Shown here one piece after another: positions 1-12,000 of a stretch of 64,000 bases of DNA. The position numbers were made by a program, and so were the translations under genes. The notes beneath the pieces were generated by a model that was not told the origin of the DNA, did no database searches, and worked only from the letters and a program-made list of their open reading frames with translations. The DNA is from Lytechinus variegatus (Eukaryota; Echinodermata; Echinoidea; Temnopleuroida; Toxopneustidae): the NCBI RefSeq assembly GCF_018143015.1, contig NC_054740.1:18025190-18089189 (forward strand), given 5' to 3'. Numbering within the stretch: the stretch's first letter is position 1; each line of letters begins with the position of its first letter.

Positions 1-265
1 CTGCCAAAATATGAAAATGTGTAAAGGACAGATACGTGGGGTCTATACATGTATAAGTTGCATTATCATTATTAGTATTTATCCCCCCCCCAAAAAAAAA
101 AAAAATAGAGAGAAAAAAATGAAGGGCTTGTAACTTCACATACACGTATGAATTCGTTTATCTCTTGGCTCATTCTAAATTTGCTATAAATTATTGTTAA
201 AATCAATCAAGAAGGAAGTGCATATTATCATTTCAAGGATTGTTTGGTTTATGACTCTTATTGAC

Positions 266-770
266 TTAAAGGGGAAGTTCACCCTGAAGAAAACTTTGTT
301 GTAAAAATAGCAGAAAAAATAGTAGAAAATATTGGTGAAGGTTTGAGGAAAATCCGTTAAAGAGTAAGAAAGTTATTAGAGTTCAAAATTTTGGATTTGT
401 GACGTCATAAACGAGCAGCTGCCCCATGTGTTATGTAATATAAAATGTATGAATTTCAAATTTGGTATGGTTCCTGATGACTTAATTTTGTTTTCTTTTC
501 ATGATCGGGTGTGAAACGATTTGTCTATTGATATACAAAAGTTACAGTGAAAACCATTTTCAATTTTCTGAGAAAATGACATTTCATTGATTTTTTACCA
601 TTCGCTATGTAGGGATGCTGCTCGCATATGACGTCACAAATCAAATAATTGAAATTCTAATAACTTTTTAATTATTTGATGAATTTTTCTCAAACCTTCA
701 GCAATATTTTTTATTATTTTTTCTGCTATTTTTACAATAAACTTTGTGTCAGGGTGAACTTCCCCTTTAA
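266..770. repeat. palindromic TTAA-flanked MITE (family A)
   Basis: The two ends are inverted copies, beginning AGGGGAAGTTCACCCTG and ending with its complement, and both are flanked by TTAA, the usual target duplication of piggyBac-like elements. The inverted similarity runs inward for about 150 bases per arm, including a shared GTGACGTCAT stretch. No coding capacity is seen, so this is a non-autonomous DNA element. The superfamily assignment rests only on the TTAA flanks. Confidence 0.75.
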
Positions 771-784
771 TATGAATTCCACAG

Positions 785-941
785 ACTAATGGTAACACGT
801 GACATTGTGATAAGTAGCAAACTTTTAATAGTACAACAAGCACAGCCTCTTCCCCCTGATGTTCAAATTATGCAAAAAGATCCTCTCACCAAAGACATAA
901 TGGTTGATGAGATAGCAGAGAGAGACTCTGTTACGGAATAA
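785..941 (+). CDS. possible terminal exon of an unidentified upstream gene
   Basis: A frame is open from just after a possible acceptor (ttccacag, 777-784) to a TAA at 939-941. From the ATG at 789 it gives 50 residues. The composition is protein-like, with charged and hydrophobic residues alternating: it includes LPPDVQIMQKDPLTKD and ends DEIAERDSVTE. I do not recognise the family. It could be the 3' exon of a gene starting left of the window, a small ORF, or chance. The polypyrimidine tract is poor and a MITE ends only 14 bases before the proposed acceptor. It does not match the CLPB region that precedes the ankyrin repeats. Confidence 0.3.
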
Positions 942-3082
942 CTTTGTATACGCTGTTCTTGGTGAAATAGGAAGGCCTGGCTTGAAGGGCCTTGTACTGA
1001 TTAACCTGCAGAGGACCCAGTCTCTATTATTTATCATTGGAATAATTATTTTAAAGATTTCACTGTCCACTTCTGGTATCAGTCCATTTTAATTCATGTA
1101 GGTGTGGTTAATCATTGTACCCAGGGAATGAAAATATTCCTTTGCATTTTTTTTCCCTTTGAATTTTACAATTCCGGATTCATGGTAGGGCGCCCTCTTT
1201 AAGCGATACTCAAGTCACAAATTGAATTGTTTGTACCCTGAGCACAGACCTTTTTTTGGTTTGTTTGCCTGTTAATGTGTTTGCTGTTTGCTAATATGCT
1301 TCCTTATTGCTGAAATTTCTCTAGAACTAGTTTCTGAAAATTTGAAACTTATTGTAGAATTAGAAACATGTATTTTCTTCTCAAATATTAATAGCCAATC
1401 AGAAAACAGTATTCTAACGACGTCATCAATATTTGAAAATACTTTTATTGAATTCTACGGGTGAAATTACCCCTATTTACCAAATTTAATCATAAAAATA
1501 TGTGAATAAAGGGTTTTGGCGCACTTTGGGTTCATTCTGGCCCACTGTGCGCCAGCGGCAGGCCATGTGCTCATCCCTAGCCAGGAGGCTTCTAGAGAGT
1601 AAAAATCATTTACTAACGTAAGGTTACTCTCAACGAAGCCAGGTCTTCCTTTCTATTCATTTGCGTGTACCATCGAAAAACCTGAAACTTTCGTCCCTGA
1701 GATTTCTATACTTTCTTTCTAGAGACTTAAAGTCAGATCTAGGCAGCCCTTAATCATGTACATCATGGGATACAACTTCATTTCCGACATTTCTACGCTT
1801 TGGATTTTATTTTTATTTGGAAGAGACTTGCCCGATGTTTAGCCGCCATCTTGTTTTCTATTGTTCTTCACCCATGATTATGATACGGACGCTTGCGTCG
1901 CGTAACGTTGGGGATGAACAATAGAAAACAAGATGGCGGCGTAAACATCGGGCAAGTCTCTTCCATCTTTTCATGATATTTTTCTCATTTTTTTGATGAA
2001 TTCTTGTTTAAAAATAAAATCCATAGCGTAGAAATGTCGGAAATGAAGTTGTATCCCATGTACATGATTTAGGGCTAGATCTTTTAGAAAGAAAGTAGAA
2101 ATCTCGGGGGCGAAAGTTTCAGGTTTTTTGGTGGTACACGCAAATGAGTAGAAAGGAAGACCTGGCTTCGTTGAGAGTAACCTTACGTTAGTAAATTATT
2201 TTTACTCTCTAGAAGCCTCCTGGCTACTCATGGGCCAGGCCAGGGAATCAAGAGTTCCTGAGTTAAAGAGGAGCCAGGAGGTTCACGTTCACCCTGAATG
2301 GGTTTTAACTTCTTTGAACAGTTGAAACAGAAACAATCCTTTTTGCTTTGGGAAAAGTCAGATGAAAAATCCATCAACAATGAAAAGAATGATTGAATGA
2401 GTTAATGACAAAGTCAAAGAAGTACTGTTATGAATTGTTCATTTTTTCAATTTGTGATATTGTGTGTAAGACTGAAATTCTGTAGGTCAAAGCAGTGATC
2501 AGATCAGATGATCCGCGATGCACATCAATACCTAAAATCAATATCGGGAAAAAATATCAGAATTTTTAGTTGTTGTTTATCTCAATGTTTGGGGATATTT
2601 CTTTGTTGAGACAGATTGAAAGTGTTTTGAGGTGCTAGCGAATTAATAATTAAAGGAAAGAACTCGTTTTCCATAATAGAAATGTAGATGTATCTGTAGA
2701 AGACGCATTTTCCTAGAAAGTCGGAAAGGCTACTAAAAGTCCCCAAGTGACTTACCATATCCATAAACCGTCAATCAGGACGTGTTTAAAAAGTTTTTTG
2801 GTACTATAGGCTAGAATAAATTTTCTAAACCTTTCGTTATGAATTTCCATTTTCAACTTCCATCCTCTAAAAAGAATTATATGTGATGCATTATTCAGAC
2901 AACAACAGAAAATAAAACAGAACAGAGGTTGTAAATATCTCACATTACCAAACATATGAGGAACATTTTAAAATTGTTTGGAGGTGCTAACAAATGAAAA
3001 TATATTTGATATACCTTCTATTATGCATATTATGGATCTACTTGAATGTGACATCACAATGGTATTTTCTTCTTTATTACAG
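942..3082. other. non-coding stretch upstream of the first visible CLPB exon
   Basis: Apart from the fold-back repeat at 1561-2240 I see no exon, RNA gene or clear promoter here. If this is a CLPB intron, the exon or exons coding the N-terminus and presequence lie further left. If they are inside this stretch, I could not recognise them. Confidence 0.4.
1561..2240. repeat. 0.7-kb fold-back (palindromic) element
   Basis: The left arm (from 1561) and right arm (to about 2240) are near-perfect inverted copies of roughly 300 bases. The left arm starts with GCCAGGAGGCTTCTAGAGAG at 1580 and the same text occurs inverted near 2205-2225. The centre is a short unmatched block near 1870-1915, flanked by inverted copies of AACAATAGAAAACAAGATGG. 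No ORF of note. It looks like a non-autonomous fold-back DNA transposon or a MITE with very long terminal inverted repeats. Confidence 0.75.
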
Positions 3083-6000
3083 TGAAAGCAAGGTGGTTCT
3101 ATGCATCAAGAAAGGATGATGTAGATGAAATATTGAGGTAAGCTCAGTTGCTTTGCTTTGAGTCAACGAAAAAATAGTATTGTTGTTTTGACATAATTTC
3201 AAACCATTAAAAGATAGATATTTTTAAGTCCTCTATTGTTTTGGGAAGAAGATTTTGTCAAAAAGATGACATTTGAAGCCTGCATAAAGTTTTGTAAATA
3301 TTAGACAATGTGGATTGCATTGTTTTATTGATTCAAATCCAACAGCATTTTAGTGACATTGTTCCTTTTTTTCACCATGGATTACTTGTGAAAATTGCTT
3401 ATTCTCACTCTTGTTTGTCTCCCTTCTTTTCCTCTACCGCCTCCCTTTCACCCCCTTCCACCAACACTCTATCACAAATAGATTACTAAGGTCTGGGTTC
3501 AATGTGAATGAGAGGCATCAACTTGGATGGACAGCTTTGCATGTAGCAGCTGTCAACAAGAATCAAAAGTAAGACCAGAGACTCATATTCTAATGGTGTA
3601 TAGCGACAAAACCTTGTAACTCTATTATGTTTAGGAAATGACCATGTGATTGTGAAAATTTAGAATGATTGTAGTACTGTTCTTCCTATTCCTTATAGTA
3701 GGAGTGGGCTATAAATGGGTGATTTTTGGTTTTACTGTGGGAACAGTTTTTTTGTGTTCCTTTTACCTTATCTCAACATGAAATGACAATATTTTTTGTC
3801 TCGGGTCCGAGAAAAAAGTGTGCCGGGCCAAAATCCAAAATGGCCGCCAAAACCACCCAAAATCACAGTTTTGGCCACAACTTCTTTATTTGGTGGTCTT
3901 TTTCTCTGGTTTTGGTGTCTATTCATATGTTTTAGGGGGCAGGCAATTTGTTTTTCCTATAATTAGCACTTTTAAACCATTATTTGTAGAGTTAAAAGGT
4001 AATTATACCTAAATTTTTCAATTTTTATAGCCTTTTTTCAGACAAATGTAGGTTTTATTGTCCTGGGGTTCTTCGATATTAGATGGTACGAGGTCAACAA
4101 TAGCAAGCAGCTTCATAGAGCTATATTGCTTTTATTCCTCTACTGTGGGTTTTACGGATATTTGTGAAATATATCTTATTAAATAAAAAAATGTTAATTA
4201 TCCATAGGGGCAATACAGTATACAATGTACTGTTACTGTACATACTTCACTGCATATTTCCATGCATTGACCACCATGACATATGACAAGGCCTGTATAT
4301 AAACTATAGTGTCATAGAAATAAGCTCTTAAAGTTTAAAATTAGATTGTGAATTGTGAATTTGATTGCTTGTCAGCTGATGTACATGATAAAACCAGCAA
4401 CGTGAATTGCACATAAAATATCACATATCATATACGTACATCACATATCTACATGTAGCCATATCTTCTTCATTTGGAGGCTTTTTTACCTGGTTGTGGT
4501 GTCTAACTGGCCTATGTTTATGGGGTCAGGTAACTATATAATCATGGTAATGTTGATCAACAGCCAATCAGAACCAAGGATTCCATCAGAGTTACCATTA
4601 AGTTAACATAATGGTAAATTTTTATGCAACGGGCCCAGAATATCTACAGTGTAAATGCCATGATGTGGGGTTAATTACCTTTCTCCGCCCCCTGAATTAG
4701 CATATTTGACAAAACATGTCCTCAGTTTCTGAGACAAAACATATCTTCAATTTCTAAAGCATCTAATTCTAAACCTAAGAGGTCATTTCTACATATATAA
4801 CACTATAGTTTATACATGCCGTGTCATGGTGGCCAATGCATTTATGCAGTGCAGTATGTACAGTACATTGTATACTGTATAGCCGCTATGGATAATTAAC
4901 ATTTTTTTTTATTTAAGATATATTTCACAAATATCCGTAAAACCCTCAGTAGAGGAATAAAAGTGATATAGCTCTATGAAGCTGCTTGCTATTGTTGACC
5001 TCGTACCATCTAATATCGAAGAACCCCAGGATGATAAAATCTACTTTTTGGCTGAAAAAAGGCTATAAAAATTGAAAAATTTAGGTATAATTACCTTTTA
5101 ACTCTACAAATAATGGTTTAAAAGTATTAATTATAGGAAAAACAAATTGCCTGCCCCCAAATACATATGAATAGACACCAAAACCAAAGAAAAAGACCAC
5201 CAAATAAAGAAGTTGTGGCCAAAACTGTGATTTTGGGTGGTTTTGGCGGCCATTTTGGATTTTGGCCCGGCACACTTTTTTCTCGGACCCAAGACAAAAA
5301 ATATTGTCATTTCATGTTGAGATACATTACAAGGAATAAAAAAAACTGTTCCCATATTGAAATTACAAAAAAAGTATTTTTGACCCATGTATAGCCCACT
5401 CCTACTTATAGTCACCTAATTTACATTTCATAAATGAGACATGGTGCAAATAAAATTGTGAATGATTATAATCCCTTAAAAGATTAAGTTTATTTTGCAT
5501 CAGAGGTATATCTGCATTGTAGACCTTGTAGTTGTTTTCTTTCCTTGAATTCTTGATTGTCCATATACTTGTAATAAATCAGGAACATTCATTCTGCACT
5601 GTTTAAATTAAGTCCACTGTTAATGAAACATATTACCTTTGAATAGTCAGCTATATCATTGATTGATTCTTGAGAATATGTTCCTGGTATTCTCTTTAGA
5701 ATATTTCTTTCAATCCTGTCTAATTTCAGAGCACTGAGAGCATTACTTAAAGCAGGAGCGGATCCAAACATCGGGGATGAGTTTAGCAGTGTATGGCAGA
5801 CAGCACAAGAGAAAAGTCTCAACTCATTACAAGGTTAGCTCTTCACATGCAAAGTTTCTAGTCGGCTCCCAGAACCAGGCAGTTACCACGAAGGACGATA
5901 CCCCAGACACCATTCTCACATGAATATTTCCCTTGAGCATACATGTATGTCTCATGGAGGAAAGCTCTCCATATGAGTCTCTTTTATACATTACTGACAA

Positions 6001-9000
6001 AACAACACATTCTAACAAAACTTTAGAGTCACAGGGAAGTTGCCCTCGGGAAGATGTACATGTACATATAATAATAATAATAACAACATGCTTATATAGC
6101 ACAGTTCACTGCTAAATCCATCCCTATGCACTTAATTGGATATTATTACCCTGGCTTTAGCCTTGCAGCCTTTTACAGCGCGATGGCATTTCAAGGAATA
6201 AATTCCTGCCAAGTACCCATTTACCTCACCTGGGTCGAGTGCAGCACAATGTGGATGAATTTCTTGCTGAAGGAAATTACGCCATGGCTGGGATTCGAAC
6301 CCATATAAAGTCCATAGAGCTCAGAGATCCCTGATCCCCATTGCATAAAAGCTACTGTTCTGGTAAATATGCCATACAGTGGTAATATTCATAAAATTCT
6401 TTGTTGTGATTGGCTTTGTTGCTATGGTACAATGTAGTTACCATTGGATGGCAAAGTTACCAAAAGATTTACTGTTATGAAATAGGCTCTGGTATGTTAC
6501 TTGATTATTTATCACTGAGCTTCTTTCAGATTAGCCATAATTCAAGTGCTAAAAATGTAATCAAAGCATTCAAGGAATAATTACACAATACATGTAGCTG
6601 AAATGTTTGGACAAAGTTACTTGAATTAACAGATACATATATGATGGATGTGTTCCATGACTTGTGTGTGGTCAACAGTTGCTCAAATGGAAATTCTGCT
6701 CATCTAGCCAAACTTCATCTTACATCAAACCCAACATTAACCGTATATAAAGACCCACTTTATTTTCTGAACTGAAACCCTACTACAACCAAACCCTTAC
6801 ACTATATGCTCCCAGAAATTGATACAGAAGCAACGGACACACGAGCAATTTCAGGTAACCATGGGAAGATACAGCTCAATATCGTTTTTCATACAACTTA
6901 GACAACTTTAGAGATTATTTTATGTATATATCGAGTTGAAAATAGGACACCAATAATAGATGTTTCTACCCTTTCATACCCCAGCTTCTGTCTCGTTCAT
7001 GTTTTGTCTTTGGAGGATTTAGTTGTACTTTGATTGATGATCCCAGCTCTCTTATCCTGTCTATTTTTCTTAAGCACCTTGAAATATAATTTGTCTCAAT
7101 AGGTAACTCTATATGAATGCCTGTTCTTATTTGTTTATATTTATTGTTAGTATTTTTATAATATATATTTCCTTTATTGTAGTATTATATGACAGAGAAG
7201 ATGATTTCAGTGACAGACTGAATAACAGAGCTTCATTCCGTGGCTGTACAGCTCTTCACTATGCAGTCCTTTCAAATGATATCAATATTGTCAGAATTCT
7301 ACTTGAAGCAGGTAATGTATTAACAAGATTCATGTGATAAATATTGTTAAATTTAGGAATAGAAGTGTGGGCAGGACTGATTTTTGTTTGAGAAATAGTG
7401 ACAGAAAGAGAGATAGGGAGAGAACATTTTAATGCTAATTCTTTTTAATACATTTAGTTTTATAATATCACATTCTCCATTCACAGTTTTCTTTATAAAC
7501 TATGAATTGCTTTATATCAATCTTTTATATGTAAATTTATTGGAAATTAATAAATCAAAATGCAAAAACGTACAACTCTATGGAAAGAAGAAGAAAAATA
7601 TTAAGAATAGTTAATTAACTTTGTTTGTATTGACAGTAATACACATCAAAATAAATTCCTTACTCCTTACTTCCCACTTCTTACTGAAACTTTTTTTCAG
7701 GTGCTGATCCAATGATAGCCAATGAGAATGGTCATATACCAATACAGTATGCCAAGGGGCAAGCAATAAAGCAGCTTCTTGAAGAATATAATAAGAAGGT
7801 AAGTACACTAGGTCAAGTTCATAGTCCAAGGTAAGAGTTAGGTTATAGTAATATTTTCATAATGATGTAAATAATTAGATTTTAAGCCTATTCTGTTATA
7901 ATTGGGCAATGAATTAATGTACGTGCAACCCCCTACATGTGGATCCTTCCTGAAATAATTCTTGAGTTCTAGTTCATATGAAAAGTTGTGATGCTCTTAA
8001 ATTTGTCATGGCTTGGGCAGTGGTGTAAATAACAAATGGAGAAAAGTGAAGGTCACAGGCATCAAAATTTATCTGTTATGGGATTTTCCAGTTGTTTCTT
8101 AATTTGTTGGGTTTTTTCCTTGACAATGTATGCAGGAGAAATTTTATAAGCCTGTTGTTTCAAAATGAATGTTACAGCATTCACTCTATATCAACAAATT
8201 AATAATTTCAAATGAAATGCAAAAAAAATTTTTCTCGAAATGATATTCAGCTGGTAGGGCAATAACCATTCGATGTCAATATATTATTTTTTTGTCTATT
8301 TATGTTGCATTCATTGAAGCACTTCTGTGAGATTGTGAGCTCATTTGAAATTAAAATTAGAAGTAGTAATATACCATTCAAATTCATGTCATTTCTTACA
8401 TTCTATCTTATGATTCAGAAGTATTTTTTGGTATATTCTGATAGTTTTCAGATCTGCAAGCAAATAAGGCAGCAGAGGAGAGACGTCGTTTCCCATTGGA
8501 GCAGAGATTAAAAGAATTCATCATAGGACAGGATGGTGCCATAGCAACGGTTGCTGCTGGTAACTCGTTTCTAGAAATTGCAATTACTCAAGGAAGATTA
8601 TATAGTTTTTTTCCCACACCATGCTGGATAATAGAATTACATTACCAATATAGTTGATCTTACTAATGTGATGACATCAGAAATGATTTTTTTCTCACAA
8701 TCTTGATAAAAAATCATTATTTTTGTACACTCTCGCCTCTCAATCTTCATCAGAACTTCATTATAGATTGCTTAGTTGCTGATTGCAACAACAACATAAA
8801 AAGGTCTTTGGCAAATTTGCTCCCTTTTAATAGGTGATTCCATTCTTATACTTCATTATCTTGCATCTGTATGATTCCATTTTAATACAGTGAATCAGTA
8901 ATAAAGCTTGCATCATACTGATATACAGTAACTTCAACACAGGAGTAGTCACTTTAAACACTGTAATTACGACATTCTTCAGAAGAATGTATTCCATGCT

Positions 9001-12000
9001 AATGCGAATAATTGATTTTATCATGACAGCTGTAAGGAGGAAAGAGAATGGTTGGATGGATGAAGATCACCCTTTGGTATTTCTTTTCTTAGGCTCATCT
9101 GGAATTGGTAAGAATGAATGAGAATTATAAGAGGTGATGTTTGGTAGTGTCAGTGTCTTAACAATGTTCTTGTGATCTCTACTAACTACTACAGTTATTT
9201 TGCCTGTAAGCAGAATCTTCCTGTTTAACCTTGATGGTGGTGAGATAGTTCCAAGGTATATTGATAAGAGGACAAAGTGATCTATAAACAATTACATATT
9301 TTTTTCAATCCATGAAGTAATAATTTTTCAATTTATGAAATAATTAAAGTAAATTACTTGTAAAACACAACTCTTTTACTTATTCCTTCCCTTTTCTCTC
9401 CTCTCATTGCTTCTTGATCACTTGGAAAATCACACAGGATGGCAGTCAACCCCCCCCCCCCACAGCCCTTGGGGAGAGATATTTCATTGTTGTTGAATCA
9501 TGAGGAAATGAGACTACCAATCAACAGGGAATGTTTAACTTTTTTTGCTGCATAAGGGATTTATTTGTTGGTTTATCTGTGAATAGGCCGGTGGAATATA
9601 GTTCACTTTTCAGTTACTGTTAATTATTTTAAAAGACCTTTTATAAACATTTATTAATAATGTGTACATTTTACTCTCTTAAACTGTAAAGATTTAATCA
9701 TTTAGAAATCTGATACTCACTTGTATATTAACACATAAACTGCTCACTGAAGCAAAAGTACATTGCTCAAAATGTAATGAAAGTTAAAAATACAAATGCG
9801 ATCGTCCAATTATTACAACTGTATATCCTTTGCCATTGACCTTTGTATTTGCAGGTAAGACAGAGCTTGCCAAGCAGATAGCAAGGTACATGCACAAAGA
9901 TGTGAAGAAGGGTTTTATCAGGATGGACATGTCTGAATACCAGGAGAAGCATGAAGTAGCTAAGTTCATTGGATCACCCCCAGGATATGTTGGTCATGAG
10001 CAGGGTGGTCAACTTACCAAGAAACTCAAGCAATGTCCGAATGCTGTGGTGCTGTTTGATGAAGTGGACAAGGCACATCCTGATGTACTGACTATCATGC
10101 TTCAACTGTTTGATGAGGTAACGCTAACTTGGACGAGGCCTGAATATCAAATAATGTTTGTTCATTTTCTTTATTAATTTCTGTTAAGATGGGATAGTTT
10201 TCATGATCCCACTTTCCAAGGTCCCGAGAGCAAAAAACATTAAATATCAGTACATGTAATTACCGATTATACAATATAATTACTTAAATCTGCAAATGGT
10301 AGATCATATTTGTGTATTTTAATTTCTGTTTCATTCTGTTTGACAGTCCTATTTCCATGTTTTTCAAAGTGTGAAATTCAAAATTGAAATAACTGAAAAA
10401 AATCCTTCTTTTTTTGTCTTTCAAAATTGGTTCAGATAATTTAAATCCAACATATTTCTAGGAATATTCTACCACTCAACACTATACTGTAATAGCATGG
10501 AGAGAAAATATGCACTGAAAATCTTGTGGTAAAGAAACAAAATGCTCTTGTAAATTCAGAATAATGTATTTCCCATTTTTCTTAACAGGGAAGATTAACT
10601 GATGGAAAAGGGAAGACGATAGAATGCAAAGATGCTGTCTTTGTGATGACATCCAACATTGCTAGTGATGAGATTGCCAGTCATGCTCTACAGCTTAGAA
10701 GAGAAGCTAAGGCTATGATGGATCAGAGACAGACTACACAAGTAGAGAGAGGTAATCCATCTTAGGATGTATAGCTCTTTGACATTAAATCATGGAATTT
10801 AAAGTACATTTCAACTCTGTGAGGACATTCAATGCAGTTTACACTTTACAGTCAAGATATTCACTTATACAAGTTTCAACAGTAAGAATCCGGACTAAGA
10901 AAAGCTTGATTCAGTTGATTGTACACTTAAACATGAACAAAATTCATTATATACAGCTAATAAGTAAGAGATGTTTAAATAAAAAAAAACCATTAAATAG
11001 ATACATTCTGTAATGAAAATTCCAGGATTATTTAGATCAGAGAATAAAGGGAAGAGAGATCCAAATGGTTGGACCACTCATGTGTTTTAAAGGCAATATT
11101 AATGATGAAAATGAATTATATTAATACAGTGCTGAATATTTTAGATTATAAGTCAAGTGTTTTACACCCAATCCATTTATTGTATTATTCTAAGCAGAAT
11201 CAGCTGAAATGACCGAGCAGGTGACAATCTCTAAGAGATTCAAGGAAGATGTCGTCCAACCAATCCTCAAGAGACATTTTAGAAGAGATGAGTTCCTTGG
11301 CAGGATCAATGAGATGGTATATTTTCTACCATTCTCTCGAGCTGAGCTCATCAGACTCGTCTCTAAAGAACTCAATTTCTGGGCAACAAGAGTAAGTTTG
11401 CTCTGAAAGATTTTATTTGTTGGAGAATGAATGAATTTGTTGTAACACATGTTTTCTATAAACTCCAGCACACACATATGTATTCTCAGTTTCCAGTGGG
11501 CAATGATCTCTAAGTGAATTTTAAGAGAATATTAGATACAAACAGATAATGTAGCAAAGATGAAGAGTGTGACAAAAGAGGTTCAAATCAAAGTAAATGT
11601 GACAAGTGGAGTTTGGAAGTACAACAAACATTTGAATGTCTGACATAATATAGAAACAGAGTGTATGAGAAATAGGAATGATGGAGGATTGAGTAATAGT
11701 CGACTCCAGGGATGGAGCAAAAATAGAGGGAATGGGAGTCAGAAAAAAACGACACAATCAAGAAATGCAAGAATAATGAGAAAAGGAATGTTAAGAAGGA
11801 GAACATTAAAACAAACACAAAACTTTTCATATTGTAAATAACATACAAATGATAACACAAAGTAAACATAATTATTCAAGTCATTTTAAATAAAACATAT
11901 GACTATGGAGTAATATAAAACTTATTAAAAAATATTTTTGTTTATGATTTCTCTTGAACGAGGTGAGGGTTTGGGGATTTCGTAATTCATTTGGGAGAGA

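Noticed and set aside
3726-5415. Short ORFs on both strands, including near-identical 64-residue frames at 3818-4012 and 5081-5275
   Set aside because: They are the two mirror arms of the fold-back element at 3694-5411; the frame sharing comes from the inverted repeat, not from protein selection.
7113-7337. ORF starting in the intron before a CLPB ankyrin exon
   Set aside because: The ATG and hydrophobic run lie upstream of the acceptor at 7182 and read through the donor at 7312; only 7183-7311 is exon.
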